The position numbers and the translations under genes are program-made. Under the pieces are notes generated by a model. That model was not told the origin of the DNA, searched no databases, and saw nothing but the letters and a program-made list of their open reading frames with translations. From positions 1 to 39,317 of the forward strand of contig HF989150.1 of assembly GCA_000431275.1 (NCBI GenBank): DNA of 39,317 nt, in the 5' to 3' direction. This document shows positions 24,320-32,541 of the stretch, in pieces (the stretch's first letter is position 1; the number at the start of each line of letters is the position of its first letter). The DNA comes from Prevotella sp. CAG:755. GTDB taxonomy: Bacteria; Bacteroidota; Bacteroidia; Bacteroidales; Bacteroidaceae.

Positions 24320-25792
24320 ATGAAACGTCCGACCAAAGAAAACGCCTTGCTGCTGCGCATCCGCAGCGGGCAGCCAATAACCGTCAGGCAGCAACTCTAC
24401 CTGACGGCACAGTTGAGCCTGCCCTCCATCATGGCGCAGATTTCGTCGATCACCATGCAATACATCGATGCAGCCATGGTAGGCAGCCTCGGTGCCAGTG
24501 CCTCAGCATCCATCGGGCTCGTATCAACCACAACCTGGCTGTTCATGGGACTATGTTCCGCCGTTTCGGCCGGGTTCGCCGTACAAGTGGCGCACCGATT
24601 AGGAGCTAAAAATGTCAGAGGGGCTCGCGCCGTACTACGCCAATCGCTGCTCATGGCCTTATGTTTCAGCGTGATGCTCGCGGCGATTGGCTGCACCATC
24701 AGCAGAGGCCTCCCAACCTGGCTGGGAGGCGGCGACGACATCTGTCACGACGCGGCGGCCTATTTTCTGGTATTTTCGCTTTCACTCCCGTTCTTCCAAC
24801 TCAACGTACTCGGCAGTGCCATGCTGCGCAGCAGCGGAAACATGTACGTCCCTAGCCTGTTGAACATGCAGATGTGCCTGCTCGATGTTGTGTTCAACAT
24901 GTTCCTGATTTTTCCGACACAGACCTACCACATTTTCGATCGTTCAATAATGATTCCGGGTGCTGGACTTGGCGTAACGGGTGCTGCGCTCGGAACAGCG
25001 CTCGCCGTAGTTGTCACATCGGCCATGATGCTTTATTCGCTCTGCGTACGCTCGGCGGAACTCCGCCTTGTCGGACGACGTGGCAGTTTCCGGCCGACCA
25101 TGGACTGCCTCGGCAAAGCATTCCGCATCAGCCTGCCGATGGGCGCGGAACGCATACTGATGTGTGGCGCTCAAATCATGACCACCGTAATCGTCGCCCC
25201 ACTCGGCACGTACGCCATAGCTGCCAATGCGTTTGCCATCACGGCTGAAAGCCTATGTTACATGCCCGGTTACGGCGTATCGGACGCTGCGACCACGCTT
25301 GTCGGGCAGAGCATCGGCGCCAAACGATGGGACTTGGCCCGGCGCTTCGCCTACATCACCGTAGGCTCCGGAATCGCTGTCATGACGGCAATGGGCATTG
25401 CGATGTACGCCGGTGCACCCTTCATGATCGGTATCATGACACCCGACAAGGACGTACTCGATCTCGGCGTGGCGATGTTGCGCATAGAAGCCTTTGCCGA
25501 ACCTATGTTCGCCGCCTCTATCGTAGCCTATGGCGTCTTTGTCGGTGCAGGCGACACGCTCGTTCCGGCCACGATGAACCTCATCAGTATCTGGGTAGTG
25601 CGCCTTTCGCTGGCCGCAATCCTTGCCCCGACCATGGGACTGCGCGGTGTATGGCTCGCCATGTGCCTTGAACTCTGCTTCCGTGGCATCATCTTCCTCG
25701 TCCGCCTTTGCAGGGGGAAATGGATAAAAAACTGTAATCAGGGTTATGCTTCCCGTAAAACAAATAACCGCACTCCGCCCGCCGGCTACTAA
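24320..25792 (+). CDS. MATE-family efflux transporter
   Basis: The protein is 490 residues from the ATG at 24320 (MKRPTKENALLLRI), which gives the standard MATE N terminus. The upstream extension crosses the porin terminator and was excluded. It has about twelve membrane helices in two related halves, with PSIMAQISSITMQYIDAAMVGSLGASASASIGL at helix 1-2, a GAGLGVTGAALGTALA turn in the first half and GYGVSDAATTLVGQSIGAKRWDLARR at the start of the second. It should export cationic drugs or metabolites driven by Na+ or H+. The substrate is unknown. The promoter of the following DUF3737 gene overlaps its stop codon. Confidence 0.93.
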   Translation: MKRPTKENALLLRIRSGQPITVRQQLYLTAQLSLPSIMAQISSITMQYIDAAMVGSLGASASASIGLVSTTTWLFMGLCSAVSAGFAVQVAHRLGAKNVRGARAVLRQSLLMALCFSVMLAAIGCTISRGLPTWLGGGDDICHDAAAYFLVFSLSLPFFQLNVLGSAMLRSSGNMYVPSLLNMQMCLLDVVFNMFLIFPTQTYHIFDRSIMIPGAGLGVTGAALGTALAVVVTSAMMLYSLCVRSAELRLVGRRGSFRPTMDCLGKAFRISLPMGAERILMCGAQIMTTVIVAPLGTYAIAANAFAITAESLCYMPGYGVSDAATTLVGQSIGAKRWDLARRFAYITVGSGIAVMTAMGIAMYAGAPFMIGIMTPDKDVLDLGVAMLRIEAFAEPMFAASIVAYGVFVGAGDTLVPATMNLISIWVVRLSLAAILAPTMGLRGVWLAMCLELCFRGIIFLVRLCRGKWIKNCNQGYASRKTNNRTPPAGY

Positions 25793-25797
25793 CTTTG
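25790..25797 (+). promoter_or_regulatory. -7 element of the DUF3737-PatB pair, overlapping the MATE stop
   Basis: TAACTTTG starts at the TAA stop codon of the MATE gene and fits TAnnTTTG. It lies 113 bp before the DUF3737 start. No -33 TTTG is visible at the right distance. Confidence 0.5.
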
Positions 25798-25910
25798 CAT
25801 CACTAAACGTAACGTGAGGTGCCGAAAGATGCGTTCCAGCCCATTCCATCGGAAAGAAACGGATGGCCAGACGCCCGGCACGAGAAGAACAAAAACCAAT
25901 CATAATAACG

Positions 25911-26774
25911 ATGGAAACGATAAAAAACACTGAATTCGAAGGCGAACGTCCGCTCTTTGCATCACGCGACATCTGCCTTGACCACGTGACCATCCATGCG
26001 GGTGAGTCCGCTCTGAAAGAATGCTCCAATGTAGAAGCATACAACTGTCGCTTCGAGGGAAAGTATCCCTTTTGGCACAATGACGGCTTCATAGTGAAGA
26101 ACTGCCTGTTCACCGAAGGGGCTCGTGCCGCCTTATGGTACTCACGCGGCCTCGAAATGAGTGACACGCTCGTCGAAGCACCCAAGATGTTCCGTGAAAT
26201 GGACGGCATCAAGCTGAGAAACGTACGCATGCCCAACGCAGAAGAAACACTCTGGATGTGCCGCAATGTGGAACTCGACCACGTCGAAGTGGCGCACGCC
26301 GACTACCTTTTCATGCACAGTGAGAACATCAGGATAAACCATTACAAGCAACAGGGAAACTACTCATTCCAGTATTGCAGGAATGTGGAAATCCGCAACG
26401 CTGTCATCGACTCGAAAGACGCGTTCTGGAACACGGAAGACGTCACCGTATACGATTCCGAACTGACCGGAGAATATCTCGGATGGCACTCCCGACGCCT
26501 CCGCCTGGTCAACTGCAAAATATCGGGAACGCAGCCACTTTGTTACGCACACGACCTCGTTCTGGAAAACTGCACAATGGCAGACGATGCCGACCTCGCC
26601 TTTGAATACAGTACTGTCGAAGCCACTATCGACAGTCCGGTACACAGCGTGAAAAACCCGCGAAGCGGGCACATCACCGCACAGAGCTATGGAGAAATCA
26701 TCCTTGACGAGCACATCAAAGCACCTGCCGACTGCGTGATAGCGACCTTCACGAACCATCAAACCGCACAATAA
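25911..26774 (+). CDS. DUF3737 right-handed beta-helix protein
   Basis: From the ATG at 25911 (METIKNTEFEGERPLF) the protein is 287 residues and matches the DUF3737 family start to end. It is built of short repeats with alternating hydrophobic and polar positions (VEAYNCRFEGKYPFWHNDGFIVKNC, VEIRNAVIDSKDAFWNTEDVTVYDS, LRLVNCKISGTQPLCYAHDLVLENC), which points to a parallel beta-helix. The Trp-His and Cys positions recur. No signal peptide is present, so it is cytoplasmic, unlike most beta-helix polysaccharide enzymes. Function is unknown. The stop shares one base with the ATG of the PatB/MalY gene (TAATG), so the two are translationally coupled. Confidence 0.85.
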   Translation: METIKNTEFEGERPLFASRDICLDHVTIHAGESALKECSNVEAYNCRFEGKYPFWHNDGFIVKNCLFTEGARAALWYSRGLEMSDTLVEAPKMFREMDGIKLRNVRMPNAEETLWMCRNVELDHVEVAHADYLFMHSENIRINHYKQQGNYSFQYCRNVEIRNAVIDSKDAFWNTEDVTVYDSELTGEYLGWHSRRLRLVNCKISGTQPLCYAHDLVLENCTMADDADLAFEYSTVEATIDSPVHSVKNPRSGHITAQSYGEIILDEHIKAPADCVIATFTNHQTAQ

Positions 26775-27952
26775 TGTCAACGTATAATTTCGACGAATGC
26801 ATCATCCGCCGCAAAACCGCCTCGTACAAATGGGATTCGGCCAACGACGACAATGTGCTCCCGATGTGGGTAGCCGACATGGATTTCCGTACAGCTCCCC
26901 CAATCATCGAGGCACTGCAACGCCGCGTGAGCCACGGCATTTTCGGCTACACGCGCGTCCCGGACTCCTACTACGACGCGGTCATCGGGTGGATGAAGCG
27001 CCGCCACGGATGGACGGTCAGGAAAGAAGACATCATTTATACAACGGGCGTCGTCCCGGCCCTCTCGGCCATTATCAAGGCAATGACGCAACCAGGCGAC
27101 AAAGTCTTGGTGCAGACTCCGGTCTATAACTGCTTTTTCTCGTCCATCCGCAATAATGGTTGTGAACTGGTTGAAAATCGCCTGCGCTTTGACGGGAATA
27201 CCTATCACATCGATTTCGACGACTTGGAATCCAAAGCTGCCGACCCGCAAGTGAAGTTGATGATCCTATGCAGTCCGCACAACCCCGCAGGCCGCGTCTG
27301 GACCCGCGAGGAACTGACCCACATCGGTGAAATCTGCTTACGGAACGACGTCTTTGTCCTTTCTGACGAAATCCACTGCGACCTTGTTTTTCCCGGGCAC
27401 AAGCACATCCCCTTTGCCTCTCTCGCGGAAGAATTCGCACAGCACTCGGCCACCTGCATGTCGCCAAGCAAGTCTTTCAACCTGGCAGGACTTCAAATCG
27501 CCAATATCTTCGCCGCCAATTCCGCCATACGGAGAAGAATAGACCGTGCTATCAACATCAACGAAGTATGCGACGTCAATCCTTTCGGTGTTGTTGGGCT
27601 TACAGCCGCATATAATGAAGCGGAGGAATGGCTGGAACAATTACTTCAATACATACGTGAGAATTACCTGAAATTGAAGGAATTTTGCAGCAATAACCTA
27701 CCAGAGTTTCCTGTTGCCGACCTCGAAGGAACCTATCTGGCGTGGATGGACTGCACAGCACTACACATGATGTCGGACCAACTTGAAGAAGCACTGAAAA
27801 CAGAAACTGGACTATGGATCAACTCCGGCCGCATGTATGGAGAGGCAGGAGAGGGATTCATGCGCTGGAATCTGGCTTGTCCGTCAGTGCGAATGATGGA
27901 TGGTTTGCAACGTTTCGAACGCTTTGTCCGCAAGCGTCTGCCCGCAAAATAA
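26774..27952 (+). CDS. PatB/MalY-type PLP-dependent C-S lyase/aminotransferase
   Basis: The 392-residue protein belongs to the fold-type I aminotransferase group of PatB/MalY (cystathionine beta-lyase). Its motifs are PMWVADMDF near the N terminus, GVVPALSAIIKAMTQPGDKVLVQTPVYNCF, CSPHNPAGRVW, LSDEIHCDLVF and the Schiff-base Lys233 in SPSKSFNLAGL. The expected reaction is beta-elimination of cystathionine or cysteine conjugates to pyruvate, ammonia and a thiol. A transaminase activity is possible because the family is mixed. It overlaps DUF3737 by one base. A long hairpin (27975-28045) closes the unit. Confidence 0.92.
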   Translation: MSTYNFDECIIRRKTASYKWDSANDDNVLPMWVADMDFRTAPPIIEALQRRVSHGIFGYTRVPDSYYDAVIGWMKRRHGWTVRKEDIIYTTGVVPALSAIIKAMTQPGDKVLVQTPVYNCFFSSIRNNGCELVENRLRFDGNTYHIDFDDLESKAADPQVKLMILCSPHNPAGRVWTREELTHIGEICLRNDVFVLSDEIHCDLVFPGHKHIPFASLAEEFAQHSATCMSPSKSFNLAGLQIANIFAANSAIRRRIDRAININEVCDVNPFGVVGLTAAYNEAEEWLEQLLQYIRENYLKLKEFCSNNLPEFPVADLEGTYLAWMDCTALHMMSDQLEEALKTETGLWINSGRMYGEAGEGFMRWNLACPSVRMMDGLQRFERFVRKRLPAK

Positions 27953-27974
27953 GTTCTGATTCATCCGAAATCCT

Positions 27975-28049
27975 ACGAGTTCAGCCACGGCAAAGGCAAA
28001 CGGGACGCTTTCACCCGGTTTTGCTTTTGCCGTGGCTGAACTCGTGATT
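27975..28049. terminator. Long hairpin terminator after PatB/MalY gene
   Basis: The arms 27975-28000 and 28020-28045 match over 26 nt with a single G-T pair, and an inner CGGG/CCCG extends the stem. ATTTTC follows on the plus strand. It stands between convergent genes and should stop transcription from the plus side, possibly from both sides. Confidence 0.65.
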
Positions 28050-28176
28050 TTCTCGGCCGGACAGAGAAAACGTCCAACGTGCCAGAGAGGGGACATAAAC
28101 AACAACAGAAAGAAGCGCCGGCCCGGCTCATACATCACTCAGTAAGATTCACACCTCCGCGCCGCCAGTAAACAGT

Positions 28177-28212
28177 TATCCCCGGCTACGCCTCACGACG
28201 AAACCGGGGATA
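28177..28212 (-). terminator. Hairpin after the GGGtGRT gene
   Basis: TATCCCCGG (28177-28185) and CCGGGGATA (28204-28212) form a 9-bp perfect stem with an 18-nt loop, 26 nt beyond the GGGtGRT stop on the minus strand. Only a weak T stretch follows. Confidence 0.5.
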
Positions 28213-28238
28213 GAACGATATGAGAATCCTAAAAAGAA

Positions 28239-29249
28239 TTATTTGCTCAAAGCAGTGGCTACGTCAACTGCGCAAGCCACGGTGCAACCTACCATCGGGT
28301 TATTGCCGATGCCGAGGAAGCCCATCATCTCTACGTGAGCCGGAACTGACGAAGAGCCTGCAAACTGGGCATCACTATGCATACGGCCCATCGTGTCGGT
28401 CATACCGTAAGAGGCAGGACCAGCAGCCATGTTGTCCGGGTGAAGCGTACGACCCGTACCACCACCGGATGCCACCGAGAAGTACGGCTTGCCGGCCAAG
28501 ATACGTTCTTTCTTGTACGTTCCTGCCACAGGATGCTGGAAACGGGTCGGGTTGGTCGAGTTACCGGTGATAGACACGTCGACTCCCTCTTTCCACATGA
28601 TGGCTACACCTTCGCGGACATCGTCGGCACCATAGCATTTCACCTTGGCACGGGGGCCATCAGAATAGGCAATCTCACGAACCACGTGCAGTTCACCTGT
28701 AAAGTAGTCAAACTTTGTCTGTACGTAGGTAAATCCGTTGATGCGCGAGATAATCTGCGCGGCGTCCTTGCCTAAGCCGTTCAGAATGCAGCGGAGGGGT
28801 TCCTTACGCACCTTGTCGGCCTTGGCGGCAATCTTGATGGCGCCTTCCGCAGCAGCGAACGACTCGTGACCAGCCAAGAAAGCGAAGCACTTGGTCTCTT
28901 CGCGAAGCAACATGGCAGCGAGGTTACCGTGGCCCAAACCAACCTTGCGATCGTCAGCCACAGAACCGGGAATGCAGAACGATTGCAAACCGATACCGAT
29001 GGCTTCGGCAGCCTCAGAAGCGCTCTTGCAGCCTTTCTTCAAAGCAATGGCAGAACCTACGACATACGCCCACTTCGCATTTTCGAAGCAGATGGGCTGC
29101 GTCTCTTCACACGTCTTATAGGGGTCGAGACCGTAGGAGTCACAGATGGCATTGGCCTCCTCGATATCCTTGATTCCGTTTTCATTCAAAGCCGCCAGAA
29201 TCTGTTTGATACGACGGTCTTGGCTCTCAAAATTTACAGGTCTAATCAT
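28239..29249 (-). CDS. GGGtGRT protein
   Basis: The 336-residue protein carries the family-defining sequence SGGGTGRTLHPD at residues 261-272. It is cytoplasmic, with no signal peptide. Around ten Cys residues are spread through it (for example in NAICDSYG, PYKTCEET, PICFENAKW, GCKSASEAA), many in positions that could hold a metal cluster. Gly-rich segments such as VGLGHGNLAAMLL and FLAGHESFAAAEGAIKIAAKA suggest a nucleotide- or substrate-binding fold. The family has no known activity to my knowledge. It lies 17 bp after the NifU-like gene, and the pair is conserved together in anaerobes as far as I recall. A role in making or using a special Fe-S protein is inference. Confidence 0.88.
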   Translation of the reverse strand: MIRPVNFESQDRRIKQILAALNENGIKDIEEANAICDSYGLDPYKTCEETQPICFENAKWAYVVGSAIALKKGCKSASEAAEAIGIGLQSFCIPGSVADDRKVGLGHGNLAAMLLREETKCFAFLAGHESFAAAEGAIKIAAKADKVRKEPLRCILNGLGKDAAQIISRINGFTYVQTKFDYFTGELHVVREIAYSDGPRAKVKCYGADDVREGVAIMWKEGVDVSITGNSTNPTRFQHPVAGTYKKERILAGKPYFSVASGGGTGRTLHPDNMAAGPASYGMTDTMGRMHSDAQFAGSSSVPAHVEMMGFLGIGNNPMVGCTVACAVDVATALSK

Positions 29250-29266
29250 GCTTTGTTCCTCCTATA

Positions 29267-29968
29267 TTATTCGTGACGTGGATCGATGTATTTCACTGCA
29301 CCCTGTTCCTTGCTGAAACGTCCGTACGTGCCGGTCACTTTCTTCAAGGCTTCATTGGCGTCGGTTCCCTTCTTGACCTCATCCATGAACTTGCCCAGAT
29401 GAACGAATTCATAGCCGCATATCTGGTTGTCCTTGTCGAGGGCAATGGTCTTGATGTAGCCTTCGGCCATTTCCAGATAGCGCGGGCCTTTGGCCAACGT
29501 GCCATAGAGCGTACCGACTTGGCTACGGAGACCTTTTCCGAGGTCTTCGAGACCAGCACCGACCATCAGGCCGCCCTCAGAGAAGGCGCTCTGCGTACGA
29601 CCGTAGACAATCTGGAGAAAGAGCTCACGCATGGCCGTATTGATGGCGTCGCAGACAAGGTCAGTGTTCAGGGCTTCAAGAATGGTCTTACCCGGCAGGA
29701 TTTCAGACGCCATGGCGGCAGAGTGAGTCATACCCGAGCAACCGATTGTCTCTACGAGAGCTTCCTGAATGACACCTTCCTTCACGTTGAGCGTCAGTTT
29801 GCACGCACCCTGCTGGGGAGCACACCAGCCCACACCGTGTGTCAGGCCCGAAATGTCCTTAATCTCTTTTGCCTGGACCCACTTTCCTTCTTCGGGGATG
29901 GGAGCCGGACCGTGGTTCGGTCCTTTGGCAACACAACACATGTTGTTTACTTCCTGTGAATATACCAT
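29267..29968 (-). CDS. NifU/IscU-like iron-sulfur cluster scaffold protein
   Basis: The 233-residue protein has a NifU N-terminal-like domain. The three to four cysteines that would hold a nascent cluster are Cys49 and Cys56 in GWCAPQQGAC, Cys77 in TIGCSGMTHSAAMASEIL (which corresponds to the GCGSAIA motif of IscU) and Cys106 in LVCDAINTAM. The C-terminal half (KGLRSQVGTLYGTLAKGPRYLEMAEGYI) is not found in IscU and must serve a special role. No cysteine desulfurase or SUF gene is nearby, so it is not a full ISC operon. It is the first gene of a two-gene unit with the GGGtGRT gene, transcribed from 30035-30042. The N-terminal CC pair (11-12) is an extra candidate ligand. Confidence 0.87.
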   Translation of the reverse strand: MVYSQEVNNMCCVAKGPNHGPAPIPEEGKWVQAKEIKDISGLTHGVGWCAPQQGACKLTLNVKEGVIQEALVETIGCSGMTHSAAMASEILPGKTILEALNTDLVCDAINTAMRELFLQIVYGRTQSAFSEGGLMVGAGLEDLGKGLRSQVGTLYGTLAKGPRYLEMAEGYIKTIALDKDNQICGYEFVHLGKFMDEVKKGTDANEALKKVTGTYGRFSKEQGAVKYIDPRHE

Positions 29969-30034
29969 GTTCTTAAAATTGTGTATGATAAAAAATGGAG
30001 ATTACACGCTTATGAAACCGTCTGTCTCTGGCTG

Positions 30035-30042
30035 CAAAGTTA
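30035..30042 (-). promoter_or_regulatory. -7 element of the NifU-like/GGGtGRT unit
   Basis: TAACTTTG on the minus strand is an exact TAnnTTTG match about 67 bp before the NifU-like start. The -33 element is unclear. Confidence 0.6.
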
Positions 30043-30174
30043 ATCATTCTTCGGCAAAACACGGCCACGCCAGACGCTTTCTTTTTACTTCTTCATCATG
30101 TTTTTTCATCGGATTGGGACGTTTTCCCCGGCTTACCTGTGAAAAGCAAGCCGGCACCACTCCAAACAGTCGCC

Positions 30175-30215
30175 GTGACAGGATTTTCCGGAAAAGCATC
30201 CGCAAATCCTGTCAC
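30175..30215. repeat. 12-bp perfect inverted repeat
   Basis: GTGACAGGATTT (30175-30186) recurs in inverse orientation as AAATCCTGTCAC (30204-30215) with a 17-nt loop. It lies between two divergent promoters and is not followed by a T-run. It could be an operator or part of a structured RNA. Confidence 0.5.
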
Positions 30216-30363
30216 TACATCTGTTCCGACTCCAAGCCGGCCCTGACCGGTATGAGGATTGCACGCATGGCCAGAGTATACGCTACAACCTTTCAGCAGC
30301 TAAAAAATCTAAACGGTCTCAAAATATCGGCATGCGCATGACCCAGATGAAAAACCTTTTGCG

Positions 30364-30371
30364 TATTTTTG
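30364..30371 (+). promoter_or_regulatory. -7 element of the lplA-gcv operon
   Basis: TATTTTTG matches TAnnTTTG 17 bp before the lplA start codon at 30389. Because the element ends so close to that ATG, it also argues against the upstream start at 30332. No -33 TTTG is found. Confidence 0.5.
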
Positions 30372-30388
30372 AGGTCAGAAAAACACAA

Positions 30389-31405
30389 ATGAAACGCAAC
30401 ACCATAGCGAAAGGCCTCACTTATGTAGAACTACCCGCAACTGACGGGCAGACAGCTACTTTTTACCTGGCGGCCGAAGAGTTCCTTGCACACACTGAGC
30501 CTGACAAAGAATGCTTTTTCATGTGGCAAGTGGCTCCGACTGTCGTCGTGGGCCGCAACCAGTCCATTGAAAACGAAGTTGACCTGGACTATTGCCGCCG
30601 CCACAACGTGGACGTCTGCCGCCGCAAGAGCGGAGGCGGCGCCATCTATGCCGACCGGGGCAATGTGATGTTCAGTCTGGTCAGCCCGGGGATGAATGTG
30701 GCAGACGCCTACACCCGCTATCTCAACCTGATCATTCCGGCACTCCGCTCACTCGACCTGCCGGCCGAGGCTTCAGGACGCAACGACATCATCATTGACG
30801 GGCGCAAGGTAAGCGGAACGGCTTTCTACCAGTCTGCCGGGCACAGTATCGTGCACGGAACCATGCTATACGACACCGACATGGCGAACATGACGGGTTG
30901 TCTGACACCAGGGGCTGACAAATTGCGCACAAAAGGCGTGAAGAGCGTGCCGTCACGCATCGGCCTGCTCAAAAAACACCTTGGAATCAACATTACTGAA
31001 TTCAAACACCACATCCGCGGACATCTGTGCGATAAGACCCTCTCGCTGACCGAAGCGGACTCCGACTGCGTCAAAGCCATAGAGCAGACCTACCGCTCGC
31101 CGGACTTTATACATGGGGCGAATCCTCCATGCGACTTCACCCGCAGACTGCACATCGCAGATTGCGGCACGGTCGAAGCCCGCATCAGTGTCCATCGCGG
31201 ACGCATCAAAGCGGTGAACTTCACGGGCGACTTTTTCCCCCTCGCCGACCTATCCTCCCTGCAAAGCGCCCTGGCGGGTATCGTCCTCAGCGAAAGCGCC
31301 ATCCGTCAGGCCGTGCTTGCGACTGCCCCTGAACGCTTCATTCGCCATTTTTCGACAGACGACCTTATCTGCCTGTTGCTCGACGAAATGCGACCCACAC
31401 CTTAA
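30389..31405 (+). CDS. lplA: Lipoate-protein ligase A
   Basis: LplA activates lipoate with ATP and attaches it to lysine of acceptor proteins such as GcvH. From the ATG at 30389 the protein is 338 residues. The catalytic domain shows RRKSGGGAIYADRGNVMFS (residues 78-96), the lipoyl-AMP binding loop, and the catalytic Lys140 in IIIDGRKVSGTAFYQS. A C-terminal accessory domain (about 250-338) with RLHIADCGTVEARISVHRGRIKAVNFTGDFF is present in the same chain, so no separate LplB is needed. It is the first gene of the operon, 12 bp before gcvT, whose partner GcvH is the obvious target. A longer frame from 30332 is possible but lacks family support. Confidence 0.93.
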   Translation: MKRNTIAKGLTYVELPATDGQTATFYLAAEEFLAHTEPDKECFFMWQVAPTVVVGRNQSIENEVDLDYCRRHNVDVCRRKSGGGAIYADRGNVMFSLVSPGMNVADAYTRYLNLIIPALRSLDLPAEASGRNDIIIDGRKVSGTAFYQSAGHSIVHGTMLYDTDMANMTGCLTPGADKLRTKGVKSVPSRIGLLKKHLGINITEFKHHIRGHLCDKTLSLTEADSDCVKAIEQTYRSPDFIHGANPPCDFTRRLHIADCGTVEARISVHRGRIKAVNFTGDFFPLADLSSLQSALAGIVLSESAIRQAVLATAPERFIRHFSTDDLICLLLDEMRPTP

Positions 31406-31417
31406 ATAAATATCATC

Positions 31418-32509
31418 ATGGGAAACAAAAAAACCTGTTTGTACGACCGGCACAAATCACTCGGGGCGGTCATCAGCCCTTTCGGCGGCTTCGACATGCC
31501 CATCCAGTACACCAACATTATCGACGAGCACAACGCCGTGCGCCATGCTTGCGGCGTGTTCGATGTCTCGCACATGGGGGAAATTTTTATCTCCGGCCCG
31601 GAAGCGGAACGTTATGTCCAGCACATTTTCACGAACGACATCAGCGGCGCGCCCATCGGAAAGATTTTCTACGGCCTCATGCTTTACCCCTCGGGGGGCG
31701 CTGTCGACGACCTGCTTGTTTATAAACTTGCCGACCAGCATTTTCTGCTTGTCGTGAATGCTGCCAACATCGAGAAAGACTACAAATGGATGTTTGAAAA
31801 CGCTGAAAACTACCACGTTACAATTGAGAACAAAAGCGACGAATATGGCCAGATCGCCGTTCAGGGCCCGAAATCAGAAGCTATCGTCGAAACGTTACTC
31901 GGCATCCCTTGCAGCGGACTCGTATTCTACACCTTCAAGAACACTAGCGCCGAAGGACATCCCGCCCTCATCAGCCGCACAGGCTACACGGGCGAGGACG
32001 GTTTTGAAATCTATGCCGCGCCAGCGGTCATCGTCGCCCTGTGGGATAAACTCATTGCCAGCGGCAGCGTAACGCCATGCGGACTGGGATGCCGCGACAC
32101 CCTGCGCTTCGAGGTAGGCCTTCCGCTCTACGGCAACGAACTAAGTGCCGACATTTCGCCGCTCGAGGCCGGACTAGGAATCTTCGTAAAAACAGACAAG
32201 CCCGATTTCATCGGCCGTGAAGCTATCCTACAACAAAAAAAAGACGGTCTAAAACGCAAGATTGTCGGCATCGAGCTCTCGGACAAAGCCATCCCCCGGC
32301 ACGGTTACGAAGTGTTCGACGGAGAAGCTGCAATCGGCACAGTCACGACAGGCTATCAATCCATTTCGACGGGCAAGAGCGTGTGCATGGCCCTCGTCGA
32401 CAACACGCACACAGCTTTGGGCACTCCCGTACAGGTACTCATCCACAAGAAGCGCCACGACGGAACAATCACAAAAAAACGATTTTACGACAAGAACTAC
32501 AAGAAATAA
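31418..32509 (+). CDS. gcvT: Glycine cleavage system T protein (aminomethyltransferase)
   Basis: GcvT takes the aminomethyl group from lipoyl-GcvH, releases ammonia and forms 5,10-methylene-THF. The 363-residue protein has the usual three-domain layout. It begins TCLYDRHKSLGAVISPFGGFDMPIQY, followed by VFDVSHMGEIFISGPEA, the THF-binding GQIAVQGPKSE and the SRTGYTGEDGFEIY region that carries the active-site Asp/Glu. The C-terminal domain has KRKIVGIELSDKAIPRHGYEVF. It is 12 bp after lplA and 32 bp before gcvH. THF for the reaction is supplied by the pathway that folE feeds. Confidence 0.96.
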   Translation: MGNKKTCLYDRHKSLGAVISPFGGFDMPIQYTNIIDEHNAVRHACGVFDVSHMGEIFISGPEAERYVQHIFTNDISGAPIGKIFYGLMLYPSGGAVDDLLVYKLADQHFLLVVNAANIEKDYKWMFENAENYHVTIENKSDEYGQIAVQGPKSEAIVETLLGIPCSGLVFYTFKNTSAEGHPALISRTGYTGEDGFEIYAAPAVIVALWDKLIASGSVTPCGLGCRDTLRFEVGLPLYGNELSADISPLEAGLGIFVKTDKPDFIGREAILQQKKDGLKRKIVGIELSDKAIPRHGYEVFDGEAAIGTVTTGYQSISTGKSVCMALVDNTHTALGTPVQVLIHKKRHDGTITKKRFYDKNYKK

Positions 32510-32541
32510 ACCTAACGTAAACCCATTAAAACCAGACAACT

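Larger units (their letters stand above)
29969..30388. other. Divergent intergenic region with tandem hairpins
   Basis: This 420-bp gap separates the NifU-like gene (minus) from lplA (plus). It contains their -7 elements (30035-30042 and 30364-30371). Between them lies a series of inverted repeats: 30128-30134/30148-30154, and 30175-30186/30204-30215 (12-bp perfect arms). A 12-nt palindrome (TTTTCCGGAAAA, 30184-30195) overlaps the left arm of the second. I recognise no known riboswitch or RNA family. Confidence 0.55.

Noticed and set aside
29267..29968. Nitrogen fixation role for the NifU-like gene
   Set aside because: No nifH, nifD, nifK or nifS is nearby, and the C-terminal half differs from NifU; the pairing with GGGtGRT argues for another role.
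31330..31417. Possible glycine riboswitch before gcvT
   Set aside because: The gap to lplA is only 12 bp and the upstream coding sequence shows no tandem aptamer features; none was seen before lplA either.
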